This document shows, piece by piece, positions 28,677-38,808 of a stretch of DNA of 64,000 nt (position 1 is the stretch's first letter; the number at the start of each line of letters is the position of its first letter). The notes beneath the pieces are model-generated. The model ran no database searches. It was not told the DNA's origin and worked only from the letters and a program-made list of their open reading frames with translations. The translations under genes and the position numbers were made by a program. Where the stretch lies: assembly GCA_024707265.1 (NCBI GenBank), contig JANQAB010000010.1, forward strand, positions 310,001-374,000, read 5' to 3'. This stretch comes from Sporocytophaga sp. Its GTDB lineage: Bacteria; Bacteroidota; Bacteroidia; Cytophagales; Cytophagaceae.

Positions 28677-29372
28677 ATGAAAATTAACGTATCGAGATCA
28701 TTTAAAAATAACCCCAACATTAACCTTTCACGAAAATTCAGAATTGCCAAATATGTCATGTACCGGGAAACCATGCTGCATAAGAGTGATCTCTTATGGA
28801 CTTTCCTAGGATCGTTTTGTGGTATCGGACTTATTGGCCTCATTAACAGCCAGATTTTTGAAGTCCAGGATCATATCTTTTTAATTGGATCTTTTGGCGC
28901 TTCTGCAGTATTATTATATGGTGTTTCAAACAGCCCTTTATCTCAGCCAAGAAACCTGTTTGGAGGACATATCCTTTCTGCTATTGTAGGGGTAACTGTC
29001 GCGCAATTATTACCGGACACACTTTGGTTTTCATCTACCCTGGCAGTTTCCCTCAGCATCATGGTTATGCAAATGACCAAAACTTTGCATCCTCCAGGAG
29101 GAGCAACAGCCCTTATTGCCAATATTGGCTCTGTTAAAATAAAAGCACTTGGATACTGGTATGTGGCCTCTCCTGTCGCAAGCGGAGTAATTATTCTATT
29201 TGTAATTGCGATGGTATTTAATAACCTATCGGGAAGGAAATACCCAGTGCATAAAGGCAGAAAGAGGAAAATTAAAAAAACGAAGTTGAAAGTGGAAAGT
29301 AAAAAGGTAGAAGTGGCAGAATGTCAAAAGTTGGAAGAAGAGGTTAGTGAGGAAAAGTTTGAAGTGGTATAA
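28677..29372 (+). CDS. HPP-family integral membrane protein
   Basis: This 231-residue protein has four hydrophobic helices between about residues 35 and 185. The family signature HPPGGATALIAN lies near residue 140. HPP proteins are membrane proteins; a plant chloroplast member has been linked to nitrite transport, so a nitrite or anion role is possible but unproven here. The C-terminal ~45 residues are unusually charged and repetitive (KGRKRKIKKTKLKVESKKVE). It starts 20 bases after the preceding terminator and ends before another, so it is monocistronic. Confidence 0.85.
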   Translation: MKINVSRSFKNNPNINLSRKFRIAKYVMYRETMLHKSDLLWTFLGSFCGIGLIGLINSQIFEVQDHIFLIGSFGASAVLLYGVSNSPLSQPRNLFGGHILSAIVGVTVAQLLPDTLWFSSTLAVSLSIMVMQMTKTLHPPGGATALIANIGSVKIKALGYWYVASPVASGVIILFVIAMVFNNLSGRKYPVHKGRKRKIKKTKLKVESKKVEVAECQKLEEEVSEEKFEVV

Positions 29373-29403
29373 AAGAACGGAAAGCGTAAGGCTGAAAGTA
29401 TTT

Positions 29404-29442
29404 AAAAAAAGAGGCTATCCTTTTAGGATAGCCTCTTTTTTT
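29404..29442. terminator. Bidirectional terminator between HPP and SDR genes
   Basis: AGAGGCTATCC and GGATAGCCTCT form a perfect 11-bp stem flanked by A-run and T-run, so it can serve both convergent transcripts. Confidence 0.92.
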
Positions 29443-29502
29443 AGGAATATAAATCTTTTGAAACAACCTTTTTACTATAAGCTTTCTGCCTTCCGCTTTA
29501 AG

Positions 29503-30249
29503 CTACGAAACAAAGCCCCCATCTATAGTAAGCACAGATCCACTTATATAGGAACTTTCTTCTGATGCTAAAAAGATATAAGCATTAGATACATCCTGTG
29601 GCTTACCAAGTCTTCCTACAGGAATTTTATCTTTAATACTTTTAATAATTTTCTCAGGTACATTTTTCAGGGATTCGGTTTCTATAAAGCCGGGTGTTAC
29701 TGCATTAACTGTGATACCATGCCTGCTTAATTCTCTAGCCCATACTTTAGTTATACCTACCAATCCCGACTTGGCTGCAGCATAGTTGGCCTGTCCGAAA
29801 TTACTATATATGCCTACTAATGATGAAGTATTGATGATACGACCAAATTGCTTTTGAACCATAAAGGGGGCAATAGCTTTGGTACAATTAAAAACACCGG
29901 TAAGATTCAGATCTATGACCTGTTGCCATTGTTCCTTGCTCATATTCTGAGATGCTGCGTCTCTGGTAATACCAGCATTGTTTATGAGAATATCAATTTG
30001 TCCTTTTGATGCAAAAACACTTCTCGCAGCCTCCTCCACCTGAGCAAAACGGGTTGTGTCTACTTCCATAAAGGTCACATCCTCCATTCCTTTTGCTTTT
30101 ATCTCTTTAAGAGTTTCTTTTCCCTTTTCAATATCAATGTCCCAAATAATCACAGATGAACCTTCAGATGAAAATCTCTCTACCGTCTTTTTCCCGATAC
30201 CCTGAGCTCCTCCGGTAATAATACTAACTTTTCCTTCTAGCTTCTTCAC
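29503..30249 (-). CDS. Short-chain dehydrogenase, FabG-like
   Basis: This 248-residue classical SDR has the NAD(P) motif TGGAQGIG near residue 13, NNAGITRD near residue 88, catalytic Ser in TSSLVGIY, and the YAAAKSG motif with catalytic Tyr and Lys. The C-terminus SGSVLTIDGGFVS is typical of 3-oxoacyl-ACP reductases. It may work in fatty acid synthesis or another ketone reduction. It follows menA on the same strand after about 90 bases. Substrate cannot be fixed from sequence. Confidence 0.85.
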   Translation of the reverse strand: MKKLEGKVSIITGGAQGIGKKTVERFSSEGSSVIIWDIDIEKGKETLKEIKAKGMEDVTFMEVDTTRFAQVEEAARSVFASKGQIDILINNAGITRDAASQNMSKEQWQQVIDLNLTGVFNCTKAIAPFMVQKQFGRIINTSSLVGIYSNFGQANYAAAKSGLVGITKVWARELSRHGITVNAVTPGFIETESLKNVPEKIIKSIKDKIPVGRLGKPQDVSNAYIFLASEESSYISGSVLTIDGGFVS

Positions 30250-30340
30250 ACACCGAAAAATTTATAATCAAAATATAATGCTTAAGTACAGAAAAAATAA
30301 GGGAAATATAAAGAGGAAAATAATATAGTTATTAACAGCT

Positions 30341-31250
30341 TCAGGACAAAAGTAAGCCTAATCCAAACAAGATTACAAAGGCTAATGTAGAAAGCGCCAT
30401 GAGTTTTAACTGAGGATCAATTTTTTCTGACTCATTTGTTCTGGTGACTTTTATCCCTGTAATGAATATCAAAGGAAAACTCAATAAGAATAACCACTTT
30501 CCGATTGAATGATTTTCATTTAATAGAATGTAAGTAAATGCTGAACCAAAGCCTCCGACAAGAAGAAACCAGTGATAGATTTTAGCTTTACCTCTGCCCA
30601 ACCTGACCGGTATAGAATACTTTCCGGCAAGCCTGTCGGATTCAATATCACGAATGTTGTTGATATTTAATACGGCTGCAGAAAAAAAAACCACAGGCAA
30701 ATGCTGGCAATAATATTCTATAGTCTAAAGTATGTGTATGCAGATAATAGCACCCTCCTACTCCGACCAGACCAAAGAACAGAAATACGGAAATATCGCC
30801 AAGGCCAGCATAGCCATAAGGATTTTTCCCTGCTGTGTATTTTATGGCAGCTACTATTGAAAGGATTCCCAATATCATGAAAAAGCCAAATGTGCCAAAT
30901 GCAGAAAATGAAATCGCATTTACCAAAAGAATTATACCTGTCACCAATGAAAGAGTGCCAAAAATATACATTCCCTTTTTCATTGCTTCAGGTGAAATTT
31001 TCCCTGACTGAACTGCTCTTTGAGGACCTTTCCTGAAGACGCTGTCTGCACCGTTCTGTGAATCCCCATAATCATTAGCCAGGTTGGACAATACCTGGAG
31101 GAATATTGTGGTTAAAATGGCTAAAAGACAGATGATGAGTTTAAAACTTCCATCCTTAGCAGCCAGAAAGCTGCCCATGATAATACTCGATAATGCCAGA
31201 GGAAGCGTTCTTAACCGGAATGCCGATACCCAAGCTTTTGCTGAACCCAT
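30341..31250 (-). CDS. menA: 1,4-dihydroxy-2-naphthoate polyprenyltransferase, frameshifted as sequenced
   Basis: MenA attaches the polyprenyl tail in menaquinone synthesis, in the membrane. The ATG at 31250 opens MGSAKAWVSAFRLRTLPLAL. The first prenyl-diphosphate motif is NDYGDSQNGAD and the second is RDIESDRLAGK. Several membrane helices are visible. The frame breaks at nine A (30682..30690 on the plus strand): ACGFFFCSRI instead of the continuing ACGFFSAAVLNINNIRDIES. With one base removed the protein is 302 residues, the normal MenA length. Menaquinone is the usual respiratory quinone in this group. Confidence 0.92.
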
Positions 31251-31252
31251 TA

Positions 31253-31835
31253 TTATTTGATCGCTTCTGTAATTTCAAACCCCATTGGTGCAGATCCTGA
31301 AGGGAAAAATTTCACCAACTCACCATTCTCATTAATGAGATATTTGCAAAAATTCCACTTAGGTGCCTGATCATTCCACCCATTTTTATCTGCCACAGAT
31401 AGCCACTCAAAAACGGGATGTTGCCCTTTCCCTTTTACAACTACTTTTTCCATCATTTGGAAGGTTACTCCATAATTTGCAGTACAGAATTCTCTGATTT
31501 GAACACTATTACCGGGTTCCTGATTAAAGAAATCGTTAGAAGGAAATCCGAGAATAAGGACTTTATCACCATGTGTTTCATGAAGCTTTTGTAGTTCAGC
31601 ATACTGATGGGTATAGCCACACTTGGAGGCAGTATTCACAATCAAAACCTTTTTCCCTTTGAATTTGGAGAAGTCAATTGAATCTCCTTCCAATGTATTG
31701 GCCTTAAGCGAATAGAATGAAAAAAAATGCATCCTTTCCATCCGTAGGTTTGGACTTGATCTGTCCGCATCCAGGCAGGGCATATATCAATGTTAATGCA
31801 AAAACTACAACAGAAAATTTAAGTGACAATTTCAT
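31253..31835 (-). CDS. Glutathione peroxidase family lipoprotein, frameshifted near the N-terminus
   Basis: A glutathione-peroxidase-fold thiol peroxidase. The core has VLIVNTASKCGYTHQYAELQ with the peroxidatic Cys, ILGFPSNDFFNQEPG and a W-N-F-C-K-Y-L motif. The natural start is the ATG at 31835, giving MKLSLKFSVVVFALTLIYAL and a lipobox LPGC, so it would be membrane-anchored. Eight A at 31720..31727 break the frame just after the lipobox (GKDA-FFFILFA-stop); one fewer joins GKDA-FFSFYSLKANTLEGD. Restored length is 193 residues. The gene begins 3 bases after argS ends and 3 bases before menA starts, so argS-GPx-menA look co-transcribed. Confidence 0.88.
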
Positions 31836-31838
31836 AAA

Positions 31839-33630
31839 TTACATTTTTTCAGGTACTTCTATTCCTAATAACTGCATCCCTCTATTGATTATTTTAGCTA
31901 CAGCGAAAGAAAAAGCTATTCTGAAGGCAAGTGCATCTTTCTTTTCCTCTGAGAAAATTGACACTGCTCCAAAGAAGTGATTGTACGCTTTTGCCAGATC
32001 AAAGATATACTGAGCGACTTCAGAAGGTGCATAATTTCTTGCAGCTTCCTCAATTTTTTCAGGAAATTTGGTCATTAGAATGATTGCCTCTCTTTCTGAA
32101 GGTTGTATATTATCTAATTCTGAAAAGGCTTTTGGTCCGAAATCTATTCCTAATTGTTTTGCCTTCCTTAAAATTGCAGATATTCGAGCGTAAGTGTATT
32201 GAATAAAAGGACCTGTGTGCCCCTGAAATTCAATAGATTCTTCAGGATTAAAGAGCATACGCTTTTTCGGATCTACTTTTAGCAAGAAGTACTTTAAAGC
32301 GCCTAGTCCGAGTTTCTTGTACAATGCCTGAAGATCTTCTTCATTAAATCCTTCTATTTTGCCTAACTCTTTGGTTCGAGTCTCAGCTGTTTCCAGCATC
32401 TCTTTTACCAGATCATCCGCATCTACTACCGTTCCTTCTCTTGACTTCATCTTGCCACTTGGAAGATCAACCATTCCGTAAGAAAGGTGATAAACACCGT
32501 CAGCATAAGATTTGCCAAGCTTTTTCAGGATAAGCTTCAATACATTGAAATGGTAATCCTGCTCATTTCCTACTACATATACAGATTTTTCCGCATTGTA
32601 TTCCTGGAATTTAAGATCTGCAGTTCCTAAATCCTGGGTGATATAAACGGATGTACCATCTCCTCTTAACAGAAGTTTCTGATCCAGTCCATCAGAAGTG
32701 AGGTCTACCCAAACAGAGCCATCAGGCTTTTTTAAAGAATACCTCTTTAGTAAGCCCTTCTTCTACTATGTTTTTACCTAAAAGGTACGTCTGAGATTCA
32801 TAATAGAACTTATCAAAATCTACACCTATCATTTTGTATGTGGCATTAAAGCCATCATACACCCATCCATTCATTTTTTCCCAGAGAGTAACGGTTTCTT
32901 TATCTCCGTCTTCCCATTTTAATAAAAGCTCTTGAGCTTGTTTCATTAAAGGTGCCTGCTTCTTTGCCTCATCTTCTTCGACTCCCTGATCTTTAAGGGT
33001 TTCTACTTCCTTCTTGTATTCTTTATCAAACAATACATAATACTTGCCTGCAAGGTGATCGCCTTTTAAACCTGAGGTTTGAGGAGTTTCCCCATTTCCC
33101 CACAACTGATAAGCCAGCATGGATTTACAAATGTGAATTCCTCTGTCGTTAATCAGGTTGGCTTTTATAACATTATATCCGCTAGCTTTAAGAATTTCAG
33201 AAACAGAGTAACCGAGAAAATTATTTCTTAAATGACCAAGATGCAATGGTTTATTGGTATTTGGACTTGAGTATTCAACCATTACCCTTTTTCCATTGGA
33301 AGGAAAAACAGCAAAGTCCTCACTTAAAATACTGGTGGAAAAAACTGAAAGCCAGGTTCTATCAGAAATGACAAGATTTAAAAACCCTTTTACAACATTA
33401 AAATCAGCAACTTCCTCCAAATTCTCTTTTAAAAACTTCCCGATTGCTTCTCCAATCTGTTCAGGAGCTTTCTTGGTTTTGGAGGTATAAGGAAAAGTAA
33501 CAAAAGTTAAAGCGCCTTCAAATTCCTTCTTAGTCGGTTGCAATTGAATTGTATCTGCCAGAACATCCAGGCCGAACTGACTTTTCAAAGCTTCTGATAT
33601 TCCTGATTTTACCGTTTTCTCTAAATTCAT
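31839..33630 (-). CDS. argS: Arginyl-tRNA synthetase, frameshifted as sequenced
   Basis: Class I synthetase charging tRNA-Arg. I choose the ATG at 33630 (MNLEKTVKSGISEALKSQFG); an upstream in-frame codon would add 24 unlikely residues. The ATP site is PLHLGHLRNN, and the KMSK counterpart is KMKSREGTVV, as in many ArgS. The anticodon-binding domain ends with the usual hydrophobic LLGIEVPEKM. The frame breaks at six A (plus-strand T at 32728..32733): VFFKKA-stop instead of VFFKKPDGSVWVDLTSDGLD. Removing one A gives 596 residues, normal for ArgS. It is normally essential and single-copy, so the break is probably a sequence error. Confidence 0.95.
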
Positions 33631-33768
33631 TTTAAAGTTATTTTTCTGCCATTGGACGAATTCTGTATTAAGTTTTGTTGTTTGCTTCAATGGCAATTGC
33701 AAAGATTATAATTTTATAGCAATATTGCACAAATTTTAAAAAGCACTACCTCCAATTAAGAACAAATA

Positions 33769-35163
33769 ATGGATAGATACATTGACCTGATTGAACAGAC
33801 ATTTTATTTTCCTACAGAAGAGTTTAAAGTAGTTGACAATAACTTGCATTTCAATGAAGTACCTTTAATGGACATCGTAAATAAATATGGTACTCCGTTA
33901 AAATTAACCTTTCTTCCAAAAATCAGCAGTCAGATTCAGAAGGCCAAGAAATATTTCAATGAAGCGATTACAAACAATAACTATCAGGGCAATTATGTAT
34001 ACTGTTATTGTACCAAATCTTCACATTTCCAGTTTGTCCTGGAAGAAGCTCTGAAAAATGATATACATATTGAGACTTCCAGTGCGTATGATATTCCCAT
34101 TGTAAAGATTCTCTCTGAAAAAGGTAAAATCAGCAAAGATACTTTTGTTATCTGCAATGGATATAAAAGGCCAGAATATACCCAATACATCAGTGACCTG
34201 ATCAACGAAGGTTTCAAAAACTGTATTCCGATCCTTGACAATCTGGATGAAATTAATGCCTATGACGAACTGGTAACCAATCCATGTTTTGTAGGTATGA
34301 GATTAGCTGCCGATGAGGAGCCTAAATTTGAATTCTATACAAGCAGACTGGGCATACGATATAATGATGTATTACCTCTGTATGATTCTAAAATAAAGAA
34401 TAATCCTAAGTACAAGCTTAAGATGCTTCATTTCTTTATCAATACCGGAATGAAGGACAGTACTTATTACTGGAGTGAATTAAGCAGATTCGTTCACAAA
34501 TATTGTGAGTTAAGAAAAGTTTGTCCGGATCTTGATTCTATTGATATCGGTGGAGGCTGGCCAATTAAAACTTCCGTTCACTTTGATTATGACTATGGGT
34601 ACATGGCAGATCAGATTGTGAAAACTATTAAAAGAATCTGCACGGAGAATCAGGTGCCAGTGCCTAATATTTTCACTGAATTCGGAAGCTTTACTGTGGG
34701 TGAAAGCGGAGCTGTGCTATACTCAGTGCTAGGAAGCAAGCTTCAGAATGACAAAGAAGAGTGGTATATGATCGACAGTTCATTTATCACTACTCTACCT
34801 GATGTCTGGGGCTTAAATCAAAAGTTTATCCTGCTTGCAGTTAATAACTGGAATCAGGAATATGACAAAGTAAAGATTGGTGGTATTACCTGTGATAGTA
34901 TGGATTATTATAATTCTGAAGCACACCTGAACATGGTATTCTTGCCAAAGCTGCAAGAACAAACGAAACAGATTATAGGTTTTTTCCATACAGGTGCGTA
35001 TCAGGAATCATTAGGTGGATATGGGGGAATTCAGCATTGTCTTGTGCCAGCTCCAAAACATGTGCTCATTCAGAAAGATGAAAACGGCAATTTTACAGAT
35101 ACATTATTTGCTCCTGAGCAGGATAAAAACACCATGCTGAAAATACTCGGGTACGCAAACTAA
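33769..35163 (+). CDS. speA: Biosynthetic arginine decarboxylase (fold type III)
   Basis: This 464-residue PLP enzyme makes agmatine from arginine for polyamine synthesis. The PLP-binding lysine lies in YCYCTKSSHF near residue 85. Other typical segments are SAYDIPIVKIL, SIDIGGGWPIKT, and GESGAVLYSVLGSK. The Bacteroidota enzyme is shorter than E. coli SpeA. It is transcribed divergently from argS across a 138-base gap. Distinguishing it from related ornithine or carboxynorspermidine decarboxylases rests on overall resemblance, not on a single residue. Confidence 0.85.
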   Translation: MDRYIDLIEQTFYFPTEEFKVVDNNLHFNEVPLMDIVNKYGTPLKLTFLPKISSQIQKAKKYFNEAITNNNYQGNYVYCYCTKSSHFQFVLEEALKNDIHIETSSAYDIPIVKILSEKGKISKDTFVICNGYKRPEYTQYISDLINEGFKNCIPILDNLDEINAYDELVTNPCFVGMRLAADEEPKFEFYTSRLGIRYNDVLPLYDSKIKNNPKYKLKMLHFFINTGMKDSTYYWSELSRFVHKYCELRKVCPDLDSIDIGGGWPIKTSVHFDYDYGYMADQIVKTIKRICTENQVPVPNIFTEFGSFTVGESGAVLYSVLGSKLQNDKEEWYMIDSSFITTLPDVWGLNQKFILLAVNNWNQEYDKVKIGGITCDSMDYYNSEAHLNMVFLPKLQEQTKQIIGFFHTGAYQESLGGYGGIQHCLVPAPKHVLIQKDENGNFTDTLFAPEQDKNTMLKILGYAN

Positions 35164-35224
35164 ACAATCCCTGAGGAAATCAGGTTAAATTATTAATTAT
35201 GGTTAGGCTATAAATGGTTGGATT

Positions 35225-35365
35225 ATGAGAAAGATACCATACTTATTCTTTGTAGCAGTTCTTTTCTTTTCTGCATGCAGAAAAGAAGAAACCTGCGCTA
35301 CGTATTCAAAAGATACGAAAGTTAAAAAAACGAAGCAATTTACTACAGAAGAAGCTTCTATCTAA
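35225..35365 (+). CDS. Small lipoprotein, 46 aa
   Basis: The ATG at 35225 gives MRKIPYLFFVAVLFFSACRK, a lipoprotein signal with the lipobox FSAC. A short charged tail (EETCATYSKDTKVKKTKQFT) follows. It sits between speA and a strong terminator, so it may be the last gene of the speA transcript. No family is recognised. Confidence 0.6.
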   Translation: MRKIPYLFFVAVLFFSACRKEETCATYSKDTKVKKTKQFTTEEASI

Positions 35366-35372
35366 AAGTAAA

Positions 35373-35405
35373 AGAGCCGCTCCTGAAGGAACGGCTCTTT
35401 TTTTT
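35373..35405 (+). terminator. Rho-independent terminator after the speA unit
   Basis: AGAGCCG and CGGCTCT, with an inner TCCT/AGGA pairing, form a strong hairpin followed by a run of about eight T. Confidence 0.93.
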
Positions 35406-35462
35406 AATTATTTCCATTTAAAGTTCTACCACCTTTTTATTGATATAATCAGCATATCATTA

Positions 35463-36263
35463 TCATGCTCTTTTACTTGATAAGGCAAAGTTTGAAGTTT
35501 GAATTAAGAATGTTTCAAGTACATTGTTAAACTCTTCCGGATGTTCCATCATAGGTACATGACCACACTGATCTATGACGTGCAATGTTACATCACCTGG
35601 TATCAATTCCTGAAATCTATAGGCAATATCAATTGGAGTAACTTTATCTTGTTTCCCCCAGATGATAAGAACCGGTACGTTTATTTTATCAAGTATGGTT
35701 GCTACATTGTTAGTATTTGCAGAGCGGGCCATTTTAATGACCTTAATGGTTTTCCTGACATTATTGACCACCTCATATACTTCATCCACTAGCTGAGGAG
35801 TGGCGACTCTTTCATTGTGAAAGATATTTCTTACTTTCTCTTCCACATATTGATATGACCCTCTTTTAGGGTATGTTACACCAAGGCTATTTTCATATAA
35901 ACCGGAACTTCCAGCCAATACAAGCCTTTCAACTTTTTCAGGGCGATTAACTGCATACAAAATAGCCAGATGCCCACCAAGAGAATTGCCTACCAAGGTG
36001 ACTTTATCCAGATTCAGGGATTGGATAAAGCTATCCAGAAATTCTACTAATCCATCGAGCCCTTCCTTAGGTAAGGATTTTTCATATACTGGCAATTCAG
36101 GAATGATGACTCTGTATTTTTGAGAAAAATGCTTTATGGTATCATGCCAGTTGCTTAACCTTCCGAACAGACCATGTAGCAGTAATATAGGCTCTCCTGA
36201 GCCTGCTTCTGTAAATTGAAATAAACTTGTTTTAACAGATTTATTATCTTTAAATAGTCTCAT
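35463..36263 (-). CDS. Alpha/beta hydrolase in SAM-riboswitch operon
   Basis: This 266-residue alpha/beta hydrolase has the oxyanion motif HGLFGRLSNW, nucleophile elbow GNSLGGH, acid residue in WGKQDKVTP and catalytic His in CGHVPMMEHP. It begins 3 bases after the MetY-like gene, so both are under the second SAM riboswitch. MetX homoserine acetyltransferases share this fold but are longer and have GGSMGG-type elbows, so MetX activity is not supported. A role in methionine or thioester metabolism is an inference from the operon only. Confidence 0.85.
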   Translation of the reverse strand: MRLFKDNKSVKTSLFQFTEAGSGEPILLLHGLFGRLSNWHDTIKHFSQKYRVIIPELPVYEKSLPKEGLDGLVEFLDSFIQSLNLDKVTLVGNSLGGHLAILYAVNRPEKVERLVLAGSSGLYENSLGVTYPKRGSYQYVEEKVRNIFHNERVATPQLVDEVYEVVNNVRKTIKVIKMARSANTNNVATILDKINVPVLIIWGKQDKVTPIDIAYRFQELIPGDVTLHVIDQCGHVPMMEHPEEFNNVLETFLIQTSNFALSSKRA

Positions 36264-36266
36264 AAC

Positions 36267-37449
36267 TCAGACTTGATTGGTTAGTTTTTCTTTTATTAAT
36301 GCAATAGGCACTCCAAAGCTCAAGAACTTTTGTAGTGCTTGTTCCAGCTCCAGTTGTTTTGATAAATACAGTCTATAGTTTACTTCATTGTTAAGCTGAG
36401 TAAATACATGCTGGAAATACTCAAGTACTATTTGCAGGTTATTTACCTTTATTTCAATTAAAAACTCTTTGTTTGTGCTATTAACTTCAATTATCAGCCC
36501 CTCAGGCTTACCAGCGACAAAAAATCCCTTCAGTAAACCAAAGCTGAATTTATCATCCCACAAATTGAATTTAAGTTTGTTTCCAAATCCGCCTTTGGAA
36601 AATCTTTCTGCATTTAAATTGGATATAGAAGATTTAAGACCTGGATAAGCAACCTCCATCACAGTTTCCAATTGATTGAGCCATTTAGCCAATTGAAAGG
36701 CAACAGCTGAATAATTCTTATATTTTTCCTCTTCCTGATGGAGCTGGTTTTCAATAAGCTCTTCGGTAATGTCAGTGATAAGAAATTGAGGTGTAATGTT
36801 TTTTTCCCGTTGCTCTTTAAGCTCTTCAAGCAACGATTTCTGAATAAGCATTTGAAATAAATCTTTTTTTTTGCCAACTATTCAACCCTTGTACAACAAA
36901 GGCTCCAATAGCTGTATTGTTAAACATACTATAGTTCTTTACAGAAGTGATTACGTAATCAGCTCCTATTTCCAGAGGATTAAATATTTTGCCCAAACCT
37001 CCGGCTGAATTATTAATGACAACGGGAATCAAAGATTGATGAGCCTGTTCTATAATGTGTGATAGATCTTCAACTGCTAATGTCAAGCTGTCGATAGTTT
37101 CCAGGAAAATCACACCAATATTATTGGAAGCAATAATTTCTTTTAGACTGATTTCAGAATAATCTTTTGCAAAAAATAAGTTGATACCGTTTCGTTTGAA
37201 AGCTTCAATTTCCCATTCACCTAAATGAAATGTTAGAATATTTTTTCTTTCTCCGACTATATTTTTGATAAGTGTATATCTCGCAGAGCGAATTGATTTG
37301 AAAGCTAAAGCCTCAATACCTGATTCAGAAATAGCAACTTTCTTTTCTATTTTTCTCAAAGTATTCCAGGTTGTATTAAAATGTAAACTATCCTCGGCAG
37401 CATCGTGTAGATGGCTGTGTGTTATTTTATCAATTTGGATGGATTTCAT
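36267..37449 (-). CDS. MetY-like Cys/Met-metabolism PLP protein, degenerate and frameshifted as sequenced
   Basis: The ATG at 37449 opens MKSIQIDKITHSHLHDAAED. The fold-I pattern is present: NNSAGGLGKIFNPLEIGADY and, later, QLAKWLNQLETVMEVAYPGL with a GGFGNKLKF end, as in O-acetylhomoserine sulfhydrylases. The frame breaks at nine A (plus-strand T at 36864..36872); one fewer A joins SWQKK to DLFQMLIQKSLLEELKEQ and gives 393 residues. In MetY the PLP lysine lies in SLTKYIGGHG; here the segment reads SVKNYSMFNN, so the lysine is displaced by one residue or lost, and the N-terminal Tyr-Arg motif is also missing. It is probably a divergent or non-catalytic paralogue, controlled by the upstream SAM riboswitch. 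Confidence 0.72.
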
Positions 37450-37515
37450 AGCTTTTGAGTTACAGTATTTAAAATATGGTTGAAACCTATTAAGTTGATA
37501 AACCTTTATGGTTGA

Positions 37516-37554
37516 TCAAGTCTTCTGCGCGGTTCTTCTACATCGTTTGTTCAT
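37516..37554 (-). CDS. Putative 12-codon leader ORF after the second riboswitch
   Basis: An ATG 10 bases after the aptamer opens MNKRCRRTAQKT and a stop. Its placement mirrors the 42-codon ORF after the first SAM riboswitch (8 bases). It may be a leader peptide, but at this length chance is possible. Confidence 0.3.
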   Translation of the reverse strand: MNKRCRRTAQKT

Positions 37555-37564
37555 AATCCTAAAT

Positions 37565-37659
37565 ATTTATAGTTCCCTTATTGAGCAGGATTTAGCACCT
37601 TGCAAAACAGGTTGCTATAGGTTCACCGAGCCTGCTCTCTTCCCCTATTTTTTATAAAT
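37565..37659 (-). ncRNA. SAM-I (S-box) riboswitch, second copy
   Basis: The minus strand carries the same architecture as the first copy: P1 ATTTATA/TATAAAT (identical), P2 ATAGG/CCTAT with an inner GAG/CTC, then GCAACC, a P3 of ACCT/AGGT and AAGGTGCTAAATCC. It precedes the MetY-like gene by 115 bases. No clear terminator hairpin is seen in the linker, so the mode of control is not obvious. The remaining 37720-38155 sequence has no supported gene. Confidence 0.87.
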
Positions 37660-37688
37660 TAAATGCAATATCAGCATGTAATTCTATA

Positions 37689-37719
37689 CAAAGGTATTTT
37701 GAAATTTATAAAATACAAT
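37689..37719 (-). promoter_or_regulatory. Bacteroidota-type promoter for the second riboswitch
   Basis: On the minus strand, ATTG (37716..37719) and TACCTTTG (37689..37696) match the -33 and -7 elements with a 19-base spacer, placing the start about 25 bases before the aptamer. Confidence 0.65.
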
Positions 37720-38155
37720 AACTCTATAGGAAAAGTAGGGTATTTGTCTGAAATTTATGAAGAAGATACCACCAGACCAGAATTAATTCTTTGATTTTAA
37801 CATATAATCTAATTGGTCATGTTCTCAGAAGACTTCGGATCCGACTGAAAATGTGATGGTAAATGTTGTTGGGGAAGATACTCATAAATGTGTTGAAAAG
37901 GTCACTCATATTATCCACCCTCCAGAATTTAGAGAAAGTGCATTAAATTTATTCCGGCTCACTTCCCTAAATAAAACCAGCGGATAAAGCGTACAATAAG
38001 TTTTTTTTTTATTAGACACTATTATTTTTTATCAAGCTGATCATTAATTAATTACAATTTCATACTTCATAAATCATTACGACATAAACTTACAATAAGA
38101 CAAACTATATTTAACAAATGCTACATATTTCTATTAGTTACGTATAAGGAGAACT

Positions 38156-38767
38156 ATGACGGAGCATGAGTTAATTAATAAAATCCGTAGTGGAGAAAAG
38201 AAACTCTTTGGTTTAATTATCCAAAAATATAATCAAAGGCTTTTCCGTATTACAAGGTCAGTGACGAGGCATGATGCGGATGTGGATGATATTTTAAAAG
38301 AAACTTTTCTTAAAGCTTTTTTAAGGCTACCTCAATACAAAGGAGATATTGACTTTTCAGTCTGGCTTACAAAAATATTGTTAAACATTATTTCAGTGAG
38401 GCTTAATAAATCAAGTTGGTTTAACAAGGATTTTTTTAATGCTTTCAGAAAACGTAGTATTCCCGATATAAGTGTTTCTGACATTGGATTTAAAGCCATA
38501 CTCGAGAAAGCTGTTGACGGTTTACCCAGAACATTAAGAACGGTATATGTAATGATAGAAGTTGAAAGGGCAACCTTAGAAGAAGTAACCTTGTCATTAG
38601 AGATATCTGAAATGGAAGTGAATGACCGGTTAATCAGGGCTAAAGCATTTCTGAATGACAACTTATGCATTGATTGCTTAAACCTTCCTGATTTGTTTAT
38701 CTATCCCACAGACCGCAGCGAGATTGTATATAGTGAGGTAATGGAAATGCTTGATATGATCAGGTAA
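38156..38767 (+). CDS. ECF-type RNA polymerase sigma factor
   Basis: This 203-residue sigma-70 family protein has region 2 (LFRITRSVTRHDADVDDILK, then DFSVWLTKILLNI) and region 4 (LRTVYVMIEVERATLEEVTL). A strong Shine-Dalgarno-like AAGGAGA precedes the ATG, unusual for this group. It is convergent with the outer-membrane protein gene at 38809, and no anti-sigma gene is adjacent, so its signal is unclear. Confidence 0.85.
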   Translation: MTEHELINKIRSGEKKLFGLIIQKYNQRLFRITRSVTRHDADVDDILKETFLKAFLRLPQYKGDIDFSVWLTKILLNIISVRLNKSSWFNKDFFNAFRKRSIPDISVSDIGFKAILEKAVDGLPRTLRTVYVMIEVERATLEEVTLSLEISEMEVNDRLIRAKAFLNDNLCIDCLNLPDLFIYPTDRSEIVYSEVMEMLDMIR

Positions 38768-38808
38768 ACTCAACAATACATCACACTTTCAAGACTTAAC
38801 AAACTGAT

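Noticed and set aside
36659..36877. 72-codon Lys-rich ORF in the MetY-like gene
   Set aside because: Third-frame shadow across the homopolymer break; the MetY-like frame explains the sequence.
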